Positions 1 to 9,491 of a stretch of DNA of 64,000 bases are shown in pieces. This DNA comes from SIG672 sp045605765 (GTDB lineage: Bacteria; Bacillota; Clostridia; Oscillospirales; CAG-272), in NCBI GenBank assembly GCA_045605765.1, contig JAZUQQ010000027.1, positions 62,001 to 126,000 on the forward strand. The letters run 5' to 3'. The first letter of the stretch is position 1; each line of letters begins with the position of its first letter. The translations under genes and the position numbers were made by a program. Below the pieces are notes generated by a model, which did no database searches, had not been told where the DNA came from, and was given only the letters and a program-made list of their open reading frames with translations.

Positions 1-1406
1 TACGGATCACCAGTATCGGGATCATACAGAATGTTTCCGTCGCTATCACGCTCGCAAACGAGCTCTTCCCACTGCGAAATAACCGCACCTTGTTCGGTCT
101 TGGTGTTTTGGCTCACTATTCCAAATACGGGAGCTGTGAACACCTGGCTCTTGCCATCCGAAGAAAGCTTGTGATATGCATAGTCGGGTCCGTAAACCTG
201 ACCTGTGAGCGTATATGCTGATTTTACGTCGTCAATTTCCTCGTTACGGATTATAGTTCCGCTTCCGTCAGGAATAAAGGTATATCCCTTGTCTTTTCCG
301 TTTGAGGTTCCCATATACGGAAGGAGAGAGATATTTACGAGCTCGTATTTTTCCTCGTCATAGGAAAGGCTTTTTCCGGGAATCGTTGCAACGAGTCCTT
401 CGTCAGTTATATCATACTCTACCGCGAGATAGAATACTGCGTTGGCAGATGCGCTTCCGACATATCCCGTAAGCTCGTGGTCATATTCCACCTGCTCGTA
501 GTTATAATGTGGGCAGAATCTTTTCAGATATCCTTCAAGAGTGTTAAGCTCTCTTTCGGAGGTCTCTGCCTTGGTATCGATAACGTATATCGCCATCTTA
601 TCCTTGGGGAGATTGGTAACGGAAGAAACAAGTTCGGGCCCGAGCGTATTCTGTTCAAATTCGTCAAGACCGATATTTACCTGTTCCGTATAGTAATTTT
701 GAGAGGTACAGGGGTAGGTCTTGTTGTATTCGTCTATAACCTCCATCGTAAGAGCTTCGGAGTTCGGATCCTTCAGTGAATAGAACGAAATGATTTTTTC
801 GTATATGTAAGACTCCGCTTCGGGGTCAATATACGACATTATCTCGTTTTCGAATCTCGTCGCCTCGATCCATCTGGGAACGAGAGAACGATTTGATTCT
901 TTGCCGAGAGTGTATTCAACACGAATACCGCTCTTGATGTTTTTAATGTTTATCTGTGCGTAAAGAGCACTTTCCGTGTAACTGTGGAAGGTTCTTTCAA
1001 CACCCTTGTTATCAAGGTCCTTAAACTTAACAACTACCTGAGAAAGAAGTTCTTCTCTTACGGTACTGTTAGTTACACTTGCAACGTCATACGGGTTAGA
1101 AAGAAGTATCTCTCCCGTAGAGACACACTGTACCGCAACTTCACCCGAATAAGGATCCATATAAAGTCTGTAATCTCCGTTGGGGCTCGACTTCTTATAT
1201 TCCATCGTAGCAAGCTTTGCTTCCTTGCTTTCATAAACCGTAGTGAGATAGGTTGCAAGTATCTCGTCTGTGGTCATCAGGGCTCTGTCGCCCTCGCTTG
1301 ACGTAGCACCGTCAGCCGAAACAGGAAGTAAAAATGTAAATGTCGCTACGATCATACAAACGAGTACGATCAGTGAAGCGTATCTTGTATTTCTTGTAAT
1401 CATCAT
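1..1406 (-). CDS. DUF5696-like exported protein, 3' end missing
   Basis: The gene runs off the left edge; about 468 N-terminal codons are present. I chose ATG at 1406 (a second ATG follows at 1403) because AGGAGG lies at 1411-1416. Residues 8-30 form a hydrophobic signal or anchor ending near a VSADG cleavage-like site. The next part reads DYRLYMDPYSGEVAV and TGEILLSNPYD, a pattern I associate with DUF5696 proteins, which often accompany sugar ABC transporters and Yip1-domain proteins. It is the last visible gene of the minus-strand operon and lies only 14 bases after the Yip1 gene. Function is unknown; a role in surface carbohydrate handling is inferred from context. The family call is from memory of its sequence style and is moderately sure. 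Confidence 0.6.
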   Translation of the reverse strand, partial: MMITRNTRYASLIVLVCMIVATFTFLLPVSADGATSSEGDRALMTTDEILATYLTTVYESKEAKLATMEYKKSSPNGDYRLYMDPYSGEVAVQCVSTGEILLSNPYDVASVTNSTVREELLSQVVVKFKDLDNKGVERTFHSYTESALYAQINIKNIKSGIRVEYTLGKESNRSLVPRWIEATRFENEIMSYIDPEAESYIYEKIISFYSLKDPNSEALTMEVIDEYNKTYPCTSQNYYTEQVNIGLDEFEQNTLGPELVSSVTNLPKDKMAIYVIDTKAETSERELNTLEGYLKRFCPHYNYEQVEYDHELTGYVGSASANAVFYLAVEYDITDEGLVATIPGKSLSYDEEKYELVNISLLPYMGTSNGKDKGYTFIPDGSGTIIRNEEIDDVKSAYTLTGQVYGPDYAYHKLSSDGKSQVFTAPVFGIVSQNTKTEQGAVISQWEELVCERDSDGNILYDPDTGDP

Positions 1407-1420
1407 TTTTCCTCCTTTCG

Positions 1421-3628
1421 TTAACTACGGTATTGAATTTCTGTGATTATATTACTTATGAAGTTTGCCATCTTTGTGAAAAGTCCCGAGAAGAGCGCAA
1501 GAATAAACATGATAATTGCCATTCCGGCAATAGTAACGACAACCGTAAGGAAGTTCTTTCCAAGAGAGTAGTCGTGAGTTACCATCGTGGAGCAGAACAG
1601 AAGAAGTCCTACCCAAATGTAACAAACTGCTATTATAAGCGTTATAAACGTACCTTCGGTAAGCGTTACACAGTAACTAAGAAGCGTCGCGGGGAATATT
1701 ATCAGTACGATAGGTGCAAGGCAATAGCAGCTTGCAATAAATATATCCTTAAAGCTTCCTTCGCCGTTAAATAGGGTGGTAATACACCAGTTGGCAAGAG
1801 CCCAGAGCACGAGCGGAACGGTAAGTCCGAGTATCTGTGAAACTACGCTCGACATCGCACCTCTCGGATTGAAGATAAACGCCTCACCGACCGCCTGATA
1901 GGTAAATACCAGACAAGCAAGTCCAAGCCACGCAAAAGCTCCTCGGAGTGATCCGCGCTTTTCGTGTTTGAGATCCCAGAATCCGTCAAAGGGATGGAAG
2001 ATCAGATGGAAAGCATAGAAGAATTCTTCCTTAAAGGTTCTTCTGCGGCGTCCCGATACCGCTGCCTTTTTGTTTACCTTAGCCGCCGTCTTAAACAACC
2101 AGCCGATAAGGAATATGGCGATTACGGGAACGATTACAATAAGAAGTATATTCTGTTCGACGAAGTTCTTTCTCCAAAGCTGGAAGGTGTCGGAATATCC
2201 TTCGGTATCATATGCCACCTTGTAATATTCCATTGCCTTGGTGTAGCTTCCACTTCTGTAATACGCATCTCCAAGACCGATATAAGCGGCATCAAAGTTA
2301 TTGTTTCTTTGAAGCACCGCGTTCCAGTCGGAGATCGAGCGATCATACTTTCGGTTATTATCGTTTTCTATAGCTGAAAGAAGCAGGTCTCCGTACTGTG
2401 TACGGCGGAATATCGTAAAGGAGTTATTATAGGTATCAAGAACGAGCATATTCGTTCCCTGATAGGTTATCGAGTGAGTATAGGTCTTTGCAAGATCGGC
2501 ATTCGGAGACTGTGCAAGGTTACCCAACTGAGATCCGGTATCACCAAAAGCGAAGAGGAGCTCTCCCTGATCGTTATAGGTGTATACCTTACATCTTTTT
2601 TGGTCAATTATCGAGTAGGTTCCCTCAGGACCCATGGCAATACCAACGATATTCGAAGTACCGGTTGTCTGACCAACAGTCGAGGCCGCGTTTAGGTTGA
2701 CTTTGATAGCAACCTCACCCATGGGAGAGAAGAAGCCGTTTCTCTTCATTATATCATCACCCGATGTGCTTATCTTCTTAACGGTAGCATAGTCAGGCTT
2801 TTTGTTTTTTAGAGCCGCCTCGCGATTCTCTTCTTTGATGGTGTCAGTCGTGATCCAAAGGAATCCCTCATCGTCAATAACTATATTATTGAATGCGGTC
2901 GAAAGCACCTTTTCTGAGTTCGCGAGCTGCTCGGCAGTCTGGAAATTTCTCCAAATAATATCGAACAGGCTGTATGTTGCCTTGGTAGCTCCGATATATC
3001 CACAGAACTCACCTTCGTTATTAAGGGTCATAACACCCTGATAAGTCGAAGGAGATACTACATAGATACGCATCGAACTGCTTACTGCGATAGATTTAGG
3101 AGTGTACGATTCACCTTCATCGAAAATGTCCGAAGATGGCGCTTCCAGATGTCTCAGATAATTTCCGTCTTTATCGAATATTACTATTCGTCTGTTCTCG
3201 GTATCGGCTACGTAAATATATTTTGAATGTACGTAAGATCCGTTATCGCTTGATTCAAGTCCCTCCCAAACGAAAACACCTTTACAGCCGCTAAGTCTGT
3301 CTCCGGCAACTCCGTTTTGGTTGGTAAAACTCGTTATCGTGAACTTGTGCTTGTAGAACTGGTCGAGAACTACTATTCTGTCGTTCTCTGGATCTGCAAT
3401 ATATACGTTGCCGTCACTGTCCGACTTAATATCCGACGGATAGTTAAGCGGAGTAGTGAGCCCCATATAAGCTGAATTTATGGCCATGTATGGTGCGTAC
3501 GCATCAGGCGAATCCATAGGCTCACCGTCAATATTGTACGTGTATGACTTTGCATACGAACCAACAGCACCAATAAGCATTACGAGGCAGCATATCATTG
3601 CAGTTATGCATATGATCTTCTTTTTCAT
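1421..3628 (-). CDS. NHL-repeat / TPR / Yip1-domain membrane protein
   Basis: 735 aa. Residues 1-26 are a signal peptide. From about 60 to 370 there are beta-propeller NHL-type units (DGNVYIADPENDRIVVLD near 75; YVADTENRRIVIFD near 140). A TPR-like stretch follows at about 430-475 (AAYIGLGDAYYRSGSYTKAMEYY), then a membrane helix near 495-515 and a Yip1-like multi-helix domain from about 540 (FHPFDGFWDLKHEKRG) to 730. The topology puts the propeller and TPR outside the cell and the Yip1 part in the membrane. It starts 10 bases after the upstream permease stop and has an AGGAGG site, so it is co-transcribed with a sugar ABC transporter. I infer a scaffold or sensor role for the transporter; there is no enzymatic motif. 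Confidence 0.75.
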   Translation of the reverse strand: MKKKIICITAMICCLVMLIGAVGSYAKSYTYNIDGEPMDSPDAYAPYMAINSAYMGLTTPLNYPSDIKSDSDGNVYIADPENDRIVVLDQFYKHKFTITSFTNQNGVAGDRLSGCKGVFVWEGLESSDNGSYVHSKYIYVADTENRRIVIFDKDGNYLRHLEAPSSDIFDEGESYTPKSIAVSSSMRIYVVSPSTYQGVMTLNNEGEFCGYIGATKATYSLFDIIWRNFQTAEQLANSEKVLSTAFNNIVIDDEGFLWITTDTIKEENREAALKNKKPDYATVKKISTSGDDIMKRNGFFSPMGEVAIKVNLNAASTVGQTTGTSNIVGIAMGPEGTYSIIDQKRCKVYTYNDQGELLFAFGDTGSQLGNLAQSPNADLAKTYTHSITYQGTNMLVLDTYNNSFTIFRRTQYGDLLLSAIENDNNRKYDRSISDWNAVLQRNNNFDAAYIGLGDAYYRSGSYTKAMEYYKVAYDTEGYSDTFQLWRKNFVEQNILLIVIVPVIAIFLIGWLFKTAAKVNKKAAVSGRRRRTFKEEFFYAFHLIFHPFDGFWDLKHEKRGSLRGAFAWLGLACLVFTYQAVGEAFIFNPRGAMSSVVSQILGLTVPLVLWALANWCITTLFNGEGSFKDIFIASCYCLAPIVLIIFPATLLSYCVTLTEGTFITLIIAVCYIWVGLLLFCSTMVTHDYSLGKNFLTVVVTIAGMAIIMFILALFSGLFTKMANFISNIITEIQYRS

Positions 3629-3638
3629 TACTACCTCC

Positions 3639-4520
3639 TTAATCCTTCATACCCGAAGTACCCATCGTCTCTATGATGTTACTCTGGCTGACGACGAATA
3701 CAAGAATCGGTACTGCCATCATTACGACCGTCGAAGCAGCTGCCGCACCGGCACGGGTGATACCGCCGCTTATAATCTGGTTGATAGCATAGTTTAGTGT
3801 TTTGAGCTGTTCGCTATAAATGTAAATAACGTTACCCGTGTTCCAAAGGTCCTTGAACGAGTACATTATAAGAGTCAGCCACGCCGGCTTAACCATAGGC
3901 ATCGCAATTACCCAGAAGGTCTTAAACTCTTTGCATCCGTCGATTCGCGCGCTTTCAAGAACCGCATCGGCAACGCTGCTTTCCATAAACTGCTTCATAA
4001 GGTAAAGCCCAAGCGAAGTACCCCATGCAGGAATGATTATCGACCAGATGGTATCGATCATACCGATTCCCGACATAATGATGAACTTCGAAAGCGCCGC
4101 AACGGTCGTATGGAACATAAGTGAAAGAACGACTGTATGGAAGAGAATGTTTCTTCCGGGGAATTTTATCTTTGCAAGAGCGTAAGCAGCCATAGATGCA
4201 AGGATAAGGTGACCAAAAGTACCGCCTACCGAGATAAGAACAGTATTAAATATGTATCTCGAAAAGGGTACCCAGCTCTGACTCATAAGTCTGAACAGGT
4301 CGGTAAAGTTTTTACCGGTCGGATTCATAACGTAGAACTTCGGAGGGAAGTACCAAAGCTCATCGAGCGGTTTGAGCGACTGCATTATGGTATAAACCAT
4401 GGGAAGAACCATGATTACTCCCATTATTGCAAGGAAGAAGAATATTCCCGTATCTCCTCCCATCGAGCGGTTAAGAACGACTCTATGTTTTCTAACTCTC
4501 ATTCTCTGTGTTTTAGCCAT
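3639..4520 (-). CDS. Carbohydrate ABC transporter permease (MalG type)
   Basis: 293 aa inner-membrane permease with about six hydrophobic segments; the first is at 24-46. The cytoplasmic EAA-type loop that docks on the ATPase is seen as ESARIDGCKEFKTFWV followed by MPMVKP near residues 188-212. It belongs to the MalG/LacG branch (CUT1), which takes up oligosaccharides or related sugars. The ATG at 4520 lies one base after the stop of the partner permease, so the two are translationally coupled. No ATPase gene is present in the operon; CUT1 systems in Firmicutes commonly share an MsmK-like ATPase encoded elsewhere. Confidence 0.9.
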   Translation of the reverse strand: MAKTQRMRVRKHRVVLNRSMGGDTGIFFFLAIMGVIMVLPMVYTIMQSLKPLDELWYFPPKFYVMNPTGKNFTDLFRLMSQSWVPFSRYIFNTVLISVGGTFGHLILASMAAYALAKIKFPGRNILFHTVVLSLMFHTTVAALSKFIIMSGIGMIDTIWSIIIPAWGTSLGLYLMKQFMESSVADAVLESARIDGCKEFKTFWVIAMPMVKPAWLTLIMYSFKDLWNTGNVIYIYSEQLKTLNYAINQIISGGITRAGAAAASTVVMMAVPILVFVVSQSNIIETMGTSGMKD

Positions 4521-4521
4521 A

Positions 4522-5487
4522 TCACTGTCCCACCTTCGATAAGAGTTTTTTAACGAGCTGGTTTGCTCCTACCATTACGATAAACAGTATCGTTGCAATA
4601 GCCGAAGCGTAACCGATCTCAAACCGTGCGCCGCCGTAGTCATCAAGGTGGTGCACTATCGTCCAAGCGGCGTAGTCGGTAGAGGGGTTTCCGCAAAGGT
4701 CGTTAACCACCTGACCGAAGCCGAAGGACTGTGTAATAGCAAGTACCGCACTAAGAAGCAGCTGTGGCTTCATATACGGAAGCGTAATATACCAAAGTTC
4801 CTGCCATCTGTTGGAGATTCCGTCAACAGCTCCCGCCTCGTAAAGCGAACGGTCAACACCTTGAAGTCCCGCGATGAAGTTGAGGAAGGACGTACCGAGC
4901 GACAGCCAAAGCGCTACGACGATACACAGCACCATAATATACTTTGCGTCCTCAAAGAAGGAGATTGCTTTGGTAATGATGCCCATTTCAAGCAGGATAC
5001 CGTTTACATATCCGTAAGAGTCACTCGAAAAGAGGGTCTTCCAGATAAGATATACAGATCCGCCGATGTTCGGTGCGTAAAATATAAGAGTTACGACCGC
5101 TCTGAGCTTGGGGCCCAGCTCGTTGATGAACCACGCTACACAGAAGGACATTATATACGAAACAGGTCCTATTATAGATGCGAAGATAAGTGTATTCTTG
5201 CAAGACGTTACGAAAAGGTCATCTGCAAGGAACAGTCTGATATAGTTGTCAACACCAACCCAGACAGCCGGTTCTATCATATTAAATTGAAAGAAACTTA
5301 ACACCAATGATACTATAACCGGAACGATGGTGAAAAGAAGGAAAACTATATAGTACGGAGCGAGCATTGCGTACGCTACCCAGTTTTTCTTCATTTCTTT
5401 CCACGTCCATGCCGCTTTCGAAAGATCTTTTCTGGCGACAGGCTTTTTAACTTCATCATTGGAGCGTGTCTTTACCTTTACTGACAC
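4522..5487 (-). CDS. Sugar ABC transporter permease (MalF/UgpA type)
   Basis: 321 aa with a basic cytoplasmic N-terminus (about 35 residues) and six predicted membrane helices from about 37 onward. The EAA loop is YEAGAVDGISNRWQELW followed by LPYMKP near 217-240. It pairs with the MalG-type gene as the heterodimeric channel of a CUT1 importer. The start is GTG at 5487: GTG is preceded by AAGGAG with good spacing, and no ATG fits better. It lies 45 bases downstream of the large solute-binding protein in the same transcript. Confidence 0.9.
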   Translation of the reverse strand: MSVKVKTRSNDEVKKPVARKDLSKAAWTWKEMKKNWVAYAMLAPYYIVFLLFTIVPVIVSLVLSFFQFNMIEPAVWVGVDNYIRLFLADDLFVTSCKNTLIFASIIGPVSYIMSFCVAWFINELGPKLRAVVTLIFYAPNIGGSVYLIWKTLFSSDSYGYVNGILLEMGIITKAISFFEDAKYIMVLCIVVALWLSLGTSFLNFIAGLQGVDRSLYEAGAVDGISNRWQELWYITLPYMKPQLLLSAVLAITQSFGFGQVVNDLCGNPSTDYAAWTIVHHLDDYGGARFEIGYASAIATILFIVMVGANQLVKKLLSKVGQ

Positions 5488-5532
5488 TTTTTGATCACTC
5501 CTTAAAGTTATTTTTTTACTAAATCAGTTCGG

Positions 5533-8500
5533 TTATTTAAAGCTTTCTACAAACGATTCATCGATAACCGCCAGACCGAATTCTTTACGTTTTCTCGTAA
5601 GCTCTGAGTTGATCTCGTAAACGTAGCCGCGGATAGCTTCTTCTGCCTCTGCACCTTCGTTATAAACTTCGTCAAACGCAAATTTTACGTAACGCGAAAT
5701 GATGTATCCGCCGGGATATTCTTCGATACCTGTAAGGTTGCCGAACTGACCCATAAGGTTGTTGTATTCGCTTGTCGTCCATGAAAGCGATTGAAGTGCG
5801 GCAGGGTTTGCCGTATGATACTTATATTCACTTCCAAAAAGAGCGGTAAGCTCGTTTGCGTAATCCGCCTGCGTGTTTTCGGAAACGTACCACTTCATAA
5901 ACTTCCATGCGAAGTTGGTGAGGTGCTCGGAACGTTCCTCGTTTGCAAGCATAATGATTGCGGTCGTTGTACCGACTGCTGTATTGTTGATCGATATGCT
6001 TCCGTCTTCGTTATAGGTCTGCCAGCCGGGGAGCGGAACGAATTCCCAAAGACCCTGAATTTCGGTAGCAAATATGCTTAGCTGAGTATAAGCGGAATAA
6101 CCGATTATTCCCAGCGGGATCTCTCCGGTACGGAAACGGTTCACGAAGTCATACTGCTTGGGCTGACCGTAATCGGTGAAGAAGGACATAAGATAAGAGA
6201 ACGCTTGGAGAGCGGTGTCGGTCTCATAGCTGATCTGCATACCGTCGTTGATGTAACGGGATCCTCCCATCTGATAAAGGAAGATATCGTGTCCTCCAAT
6301 GTAGGTGGGAATAGCGATCTGCATATTGTTCTCACTTAGTGTATCCATTACAGTCATGAGCTCTTCCCACGTCTTGGGAGCGGTAAGACCGAGCTCGTTG
6401 AGAACGTCTGCACGATAGAACATCATCGGGAAGTCAAGCGCTTCGGGAAGTCCGTAAACAGTAGAAGAACGCACTTCATTTCCGTTTTCATCATATTTAA
6501 GGCTGTAAAGTGTGAGAGGAGTCCAAGATGCCGGAATAAAATCGTCATAGATCTCGTCAAAGCCTTCCTTATCGTCAAGCGGTTCAACTGCGCTTCTTAT
6601 AGCCCAGTTAATAACGTCACCAGATCCGTGTCCGTGTGATACGTCAGGGCCGACACCCGCAAGAACCGAAGGAAGCAGTGCGCCTCCGGCAACGAGTTTA
6701 AGATCAACGTTCGCCTCGGTATTATTCTTAGCGAAATCGGAGTTTATAAGACTTCTGAGAACCTGTGCCTGGTCACGTCCGAGGGTGGTCCATACCTCGA
6801 TTCTGTTATCGGGGTCGGAAACTACGGTTGCACCAAGCTGGCTGTAATCCGCAACAAAGCTCTTGAAGAACTGACATATCTCAAACCAAAGCGACTGCCA
6901 GAAGTTTGCGTTTGCCTTGGGAAGATTATTGTTTCCTTGGGGCGTTCTTATTACAATGTAATCAAGTTCAAGCGGTTGCTTTGCACCGTTTTGAATCCAA
7001 GTACCTATCGTACCAAGATTTTCCTTAAGGTTTTCGAGGTTAGAAGCGATATTGTGCTCGTTCTTACCCATTCTTTCAAGAAGCTGCGCAACCGTACGGA
7101 GCGTCGCGGTATAGGAGCCTCCGCTTCCTACCTGCGCTTGAAGTCTGTCAGCAAGGGCGTAAAGCTTTTCAGCCTGAACGAGAAGCTCGTCAACCTCATC
7201 GGGAACGATACTGTAAAAGTCGTAGTCACGATATTTATCGGGATCCGATCCGGTTATCATAAGAAACTTGATATAAATATCGTTGACAGTATTAAGCGAA
7301 TCGGTAACATCGAGCAGTATGCTTGCCATATCTCCGAGTCCCGCTTCAAATTCGATATAGTTCTTTCCCTTTTCAAGATATACCTTGTAGGTAACGTCAG
7401 ATCCGCTGTTTATCACAGACGTTTGCCAAGTATCCTTGTAGTTGAATCTGAGATAGTTTGCTTCCTTGAACGGAACCTCGGTATTTCTTCCTTCATTTAT
7501 CATACTCTGAGTAGCAACTCTGAGTATACGTGTCGAGTACGCACCTTCGTTTACCGACTGACGGAAGCGAAGAACGATCTCGTAAAATCCGCTTTCTTCA
7601 ACCTCTACGGTGTAACGCGCCCACTGTCCGACGCTCTGCCACTTATCACCGCCGTCACCGCCGATGGCGTTGAGATACTGTATGTACGGCGACTGAGGCT
7701 GGGAAATAGCACTCGTTCTGTCCGCGAGGGGGTAAATGGTAGTTTCCGAGGTAGCAGTCGTATATTCTGCCTGGAGCTTCAAGTAGAAGTCTGCAACGTC
7801 GGTAGCGCCCTGCTCCTGATAGTACTTGATATAATCATCATACGTACGAACCTCGTTGTCGTAATCGTACGGGAACACCTCAACCTCTACGAGCACCATA
7901 GCTTCACGCTGAGCTTCGAGCTGAATGGTGTTATTTCCTTCGGGGAAATAGAACTGGAGAGGCTCGATGTGGTATCCCGACGAGTCGGTAGCAATATATG
8001 TGCTGAGCTCGTTTACCATATATTTGGAAGGCTTCGACTCGTTTCCGTCGATGTCGTTCGCAAATACGGGATATTTCTGATATCCTCCTGCATTTGCTAC
8101 CGTCTCGCCCGTCTTTTTGAAGGTAAGCGCTCTGTCTACGACAGTACGCTCAAGGATGTTTCCGTCCTTGTCAACATATTCGTAAGCGATTTCGCCATTT
8201 TCATCAAAATAACGGTAAATTGTGTTGCCGTTTGCATCTTTTTGGTACGAGTCATTGTCGTCCACCCATACCTTCGAGAGTGTAAGATAACGAGCTTCGT
8301 AATAAGGAACAGTCTCATTAATATAGAAAGTTCTTTCGATAGAGGTCGTCTTGGAACTGTCCTCTCTTACGGGAATGTACTTGAATTTAAGCGCGTACAT
8401 TCCTTCATTCATAGCGGGCATATTCCAACCTACTACGCCGTTTGCCGGAAGATAAAGACCTTTGACACCTGTTGCATCGTCTGTCCACTCCCTGACACTC

Positions 8501-8748
8501 GCATTCGTGATGGCTGTATTGTAGTGTAAGATGTCGTCGGAATCAAGAACATAACTTTCTTCTCCGAGTCCGACACCCTGATGCTCAATAAGGTACTCTT
8601 CGTATTTGGCAGCTTGAAGAAGTTCGGAAAGCGTAGCAGACTGATACGCATCGTCCGACTCCTGCGCCGCGATAGCGGTACCGGGAGCAAAAACAGTCAG
8701 AACGGCCAGCAAAAATGCCATAATTTTGGTTCTTTTTGAACGGACCAT
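5533..8748 (-). CDS. Giant extracellular solute-binding protein, 1071 aa
   Basis: The first gene of the uptake operon. Residues 1-28 are a signal peptide ending AIAAQ; there is no lipobox cysteine, which is unusual for a Gram-positive binding protein. The C-terminal 420 residues or so (from about 650: RIEVWTTLGRDQAQVL) are a family 1 solute-binding domain with the usual VYGLPEALDFPMMFYRAD and APKTWEEL landmarks. The N-terminal 620 residues are an additional region containing beta-rich segments of carbohydrate-binding style (SGFYEIVLRFRQS near 385) and a helical linker near 515-580. Normal family members are 400-550 aa, so this is a fusion. It may grip long glycans before handing fragments to the binding domain (inference). 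ATG 8748 follows AGGAGGAAA. Confidence 0.85.
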   Translation of the reverse strand: MVRSKRTKIMAFLLAVLTVFAPGTAIAAQESDDAYQSATLSELLQAAKYEEYLIEHQGVGLGEESYVLDSDDILHYNTAITNASVREWTDDATGVKGLYLPANGVVGWNMPAMNEGMYALKFKYIPVREDSSKTTSIERTFYINETVPYYEARYLTLSKVWVDDNDSYQKDANGNTIYRYFDENGEIAYEYVDKDGNILERTVVDRALTFKKTGETVANAGGYQKYPVFANDIDGNESKPSKYMVNELSTYIATDSSGYHIEPLQFYFPEGNNTIQLEAQREAMVLVEVEVFPYDYDNEVRTYDDYIKYYQEQGATDVADFYLKLQAEYTTATSETTIYPLADRTSAISQPQSPYIQYLNAIGGDGGDKWQSVGQWARYTVEVEESGFYEIVLRFRQSVNEGAYSTRILRVATQSMINEGRNTEVPFKEANYLRFNYKDTWQTSVINSGSDVTYKVYLEKGKNYIEFEAGLGDMASILLDVTDSLNTVNDIYIKFLMITGSDPDKYRDYDFYSIVPDEVDELLVQAEKLYALADRLQAQVGSGGSYTATLRTVAQLLERMGKNEHNIASNLENLKENLGTIGTWIQNGAKQPLELDYIVIRTPQGNNNLPKANANFWQSLWFEICQFFKSFVADYSQLGATVVSDPDNRIEVWTTLGRDQAQVLRSLINSDFAKNNTEANVDLKLVAGGALLPSVLAGVGPDVSHGHGSGDVINWAIRSAVEPLDDKEGFDEIYDDFIPASWTPLTLYSLKYDENGNEVRSSTVYGLPEALDFPMMFYRADVLNELGLTAPKTWEELMTVMDTLSENNMQIAIPTYIGGHDIFLYQMGGSRYINDGMQISYETDTALQAFSYLMSFFTDYGQPKQYDFVNRFRTGEIPLGIIGYSAYTQLSIFATEIQGLWEFVPLPGWQTYNEDGSISINNTAVGTTTAIIMLANEERSEHLTNFAWKFMKWYVSENTQADYANELTALFGSEYKYHTANPAALQSLSWTTSEYNNLMGQFGNLTGIEEYPGGYIISRYVKFAFDEVYNEGAEAEEAIRGYVYEINSELTRKRKEFGLAVIDESFVESFK

Positions 8749-8939
8749 TAAAAAATTTCCTCCTAACAGAAATGGTTTTGCGAAATTGCAGGCTGTTTTT
8801 CCACCTACGACGGACGGTTCTGCGTTTTAGCAGCTTCTCTCGTACAAAGGCTAAAAAACAAAAAAATCGTCGGCAACGCACAGTTCGCGCAGTCGTCACC
8901 GCGATTTTTCAAATTATTTTGCCTGCGAACTGTAACAAA

Positions 8940-8968
8940 ATAATAGCACATTTAAGCCAAAATGTCAA
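8940..8968 (-). promoter_or_regulatory. Sigma-A promoter of the sugar ABC operon
   Basis: On the minus strand TTGACA (plus 8963-8968) and TATTAT (plus 8940-8945) are separated by 17 bases. Transcription should start near 8933, leaving a leader of about 185 nt before the 1071-aa binding protein. Confidence 0.75.
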
Positions 8969-9415
8969 TAGAAGATTTCCTATTTATTTATTGACAAAAA
9001 TTACGTTTTTGCGCTTTGGTGCCATATTTTTACCATTTTGTAAATCTTTTGGCATCAGATAAGATTTCACAAATTACTCACACTTCGCCTGGCGTTTCTT
9101 TTTTGTTTCCTGCAAGTTTTTATATCTTTAACCCATTTTAACGAAAAGTGAATGTTTTTCAAGCTGTTTTTATCCATTTTTGTGTTTTTGGCAGTGTTTT
9201 ATCGATATGGTAATAGTGACGAAAATTTCAATAAATTTAGAGTCTTCAAAAAACACGGCTTTAAGGTATTGTGCATATTAAACAAAACTCAAGGTGATTT
9301 TTCTACATTTCAACAAAATTTTAAAAACTTGTTTTTTTATTATATTTTTAGTTAATTTTCTTTTATTTTTCTATTTTTTTCCATTTTTTGTCCTTTCTTT
9401 TTATTATTTTTGCTA

Positions 9416-9444
9416 TTGACAAATGGCGAAATGGGTGATATAAT
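9416..9444 (+). promoter_or_regulatory. Perfect sigma-A promoter before HTH gene
   Basis: TTGACA at 9416-9421 and TATAAT at 9439-9444 with a 17-base spacer: a full consensus match. It lies about 48 bases before the start codon at 9492. Confidence 0.85.
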
Positions 9445-9491
9445 CAATAAAAAGAACATTTGTTCGTATTTGAAAGGAGATTTTATCCGTA

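Larger units (their letters stand above)
8749..9491. other. Long AT-rich divergent intergenic region
   Basis: 743 bases with no convincing gene. It holds the promoter and about 185-nt 5' leader of the minus-strand sugar operon (leader 8749-8933) and, at the right end, a promoter for the plus-strand HTH gene. The middle (about 9060-9410) is very T-rich on the plus strand, with nothing I can assign. In the minus-strand leader, ACAGTTCGC right after the expected start pairs with GCGAACTGT about 45 nt later (plus positions 8880-8888 and 8925-8933), so the transcript likely begins with a stem. Confidence 0.6.

Noticed and set aside
6937..8529. A 530-codon plus-strand open frame opposite the binding protein gene
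   Set aside because: No ribosome site and no recognisable domain; it mirrors the codon bias of the real minus-strand gene.
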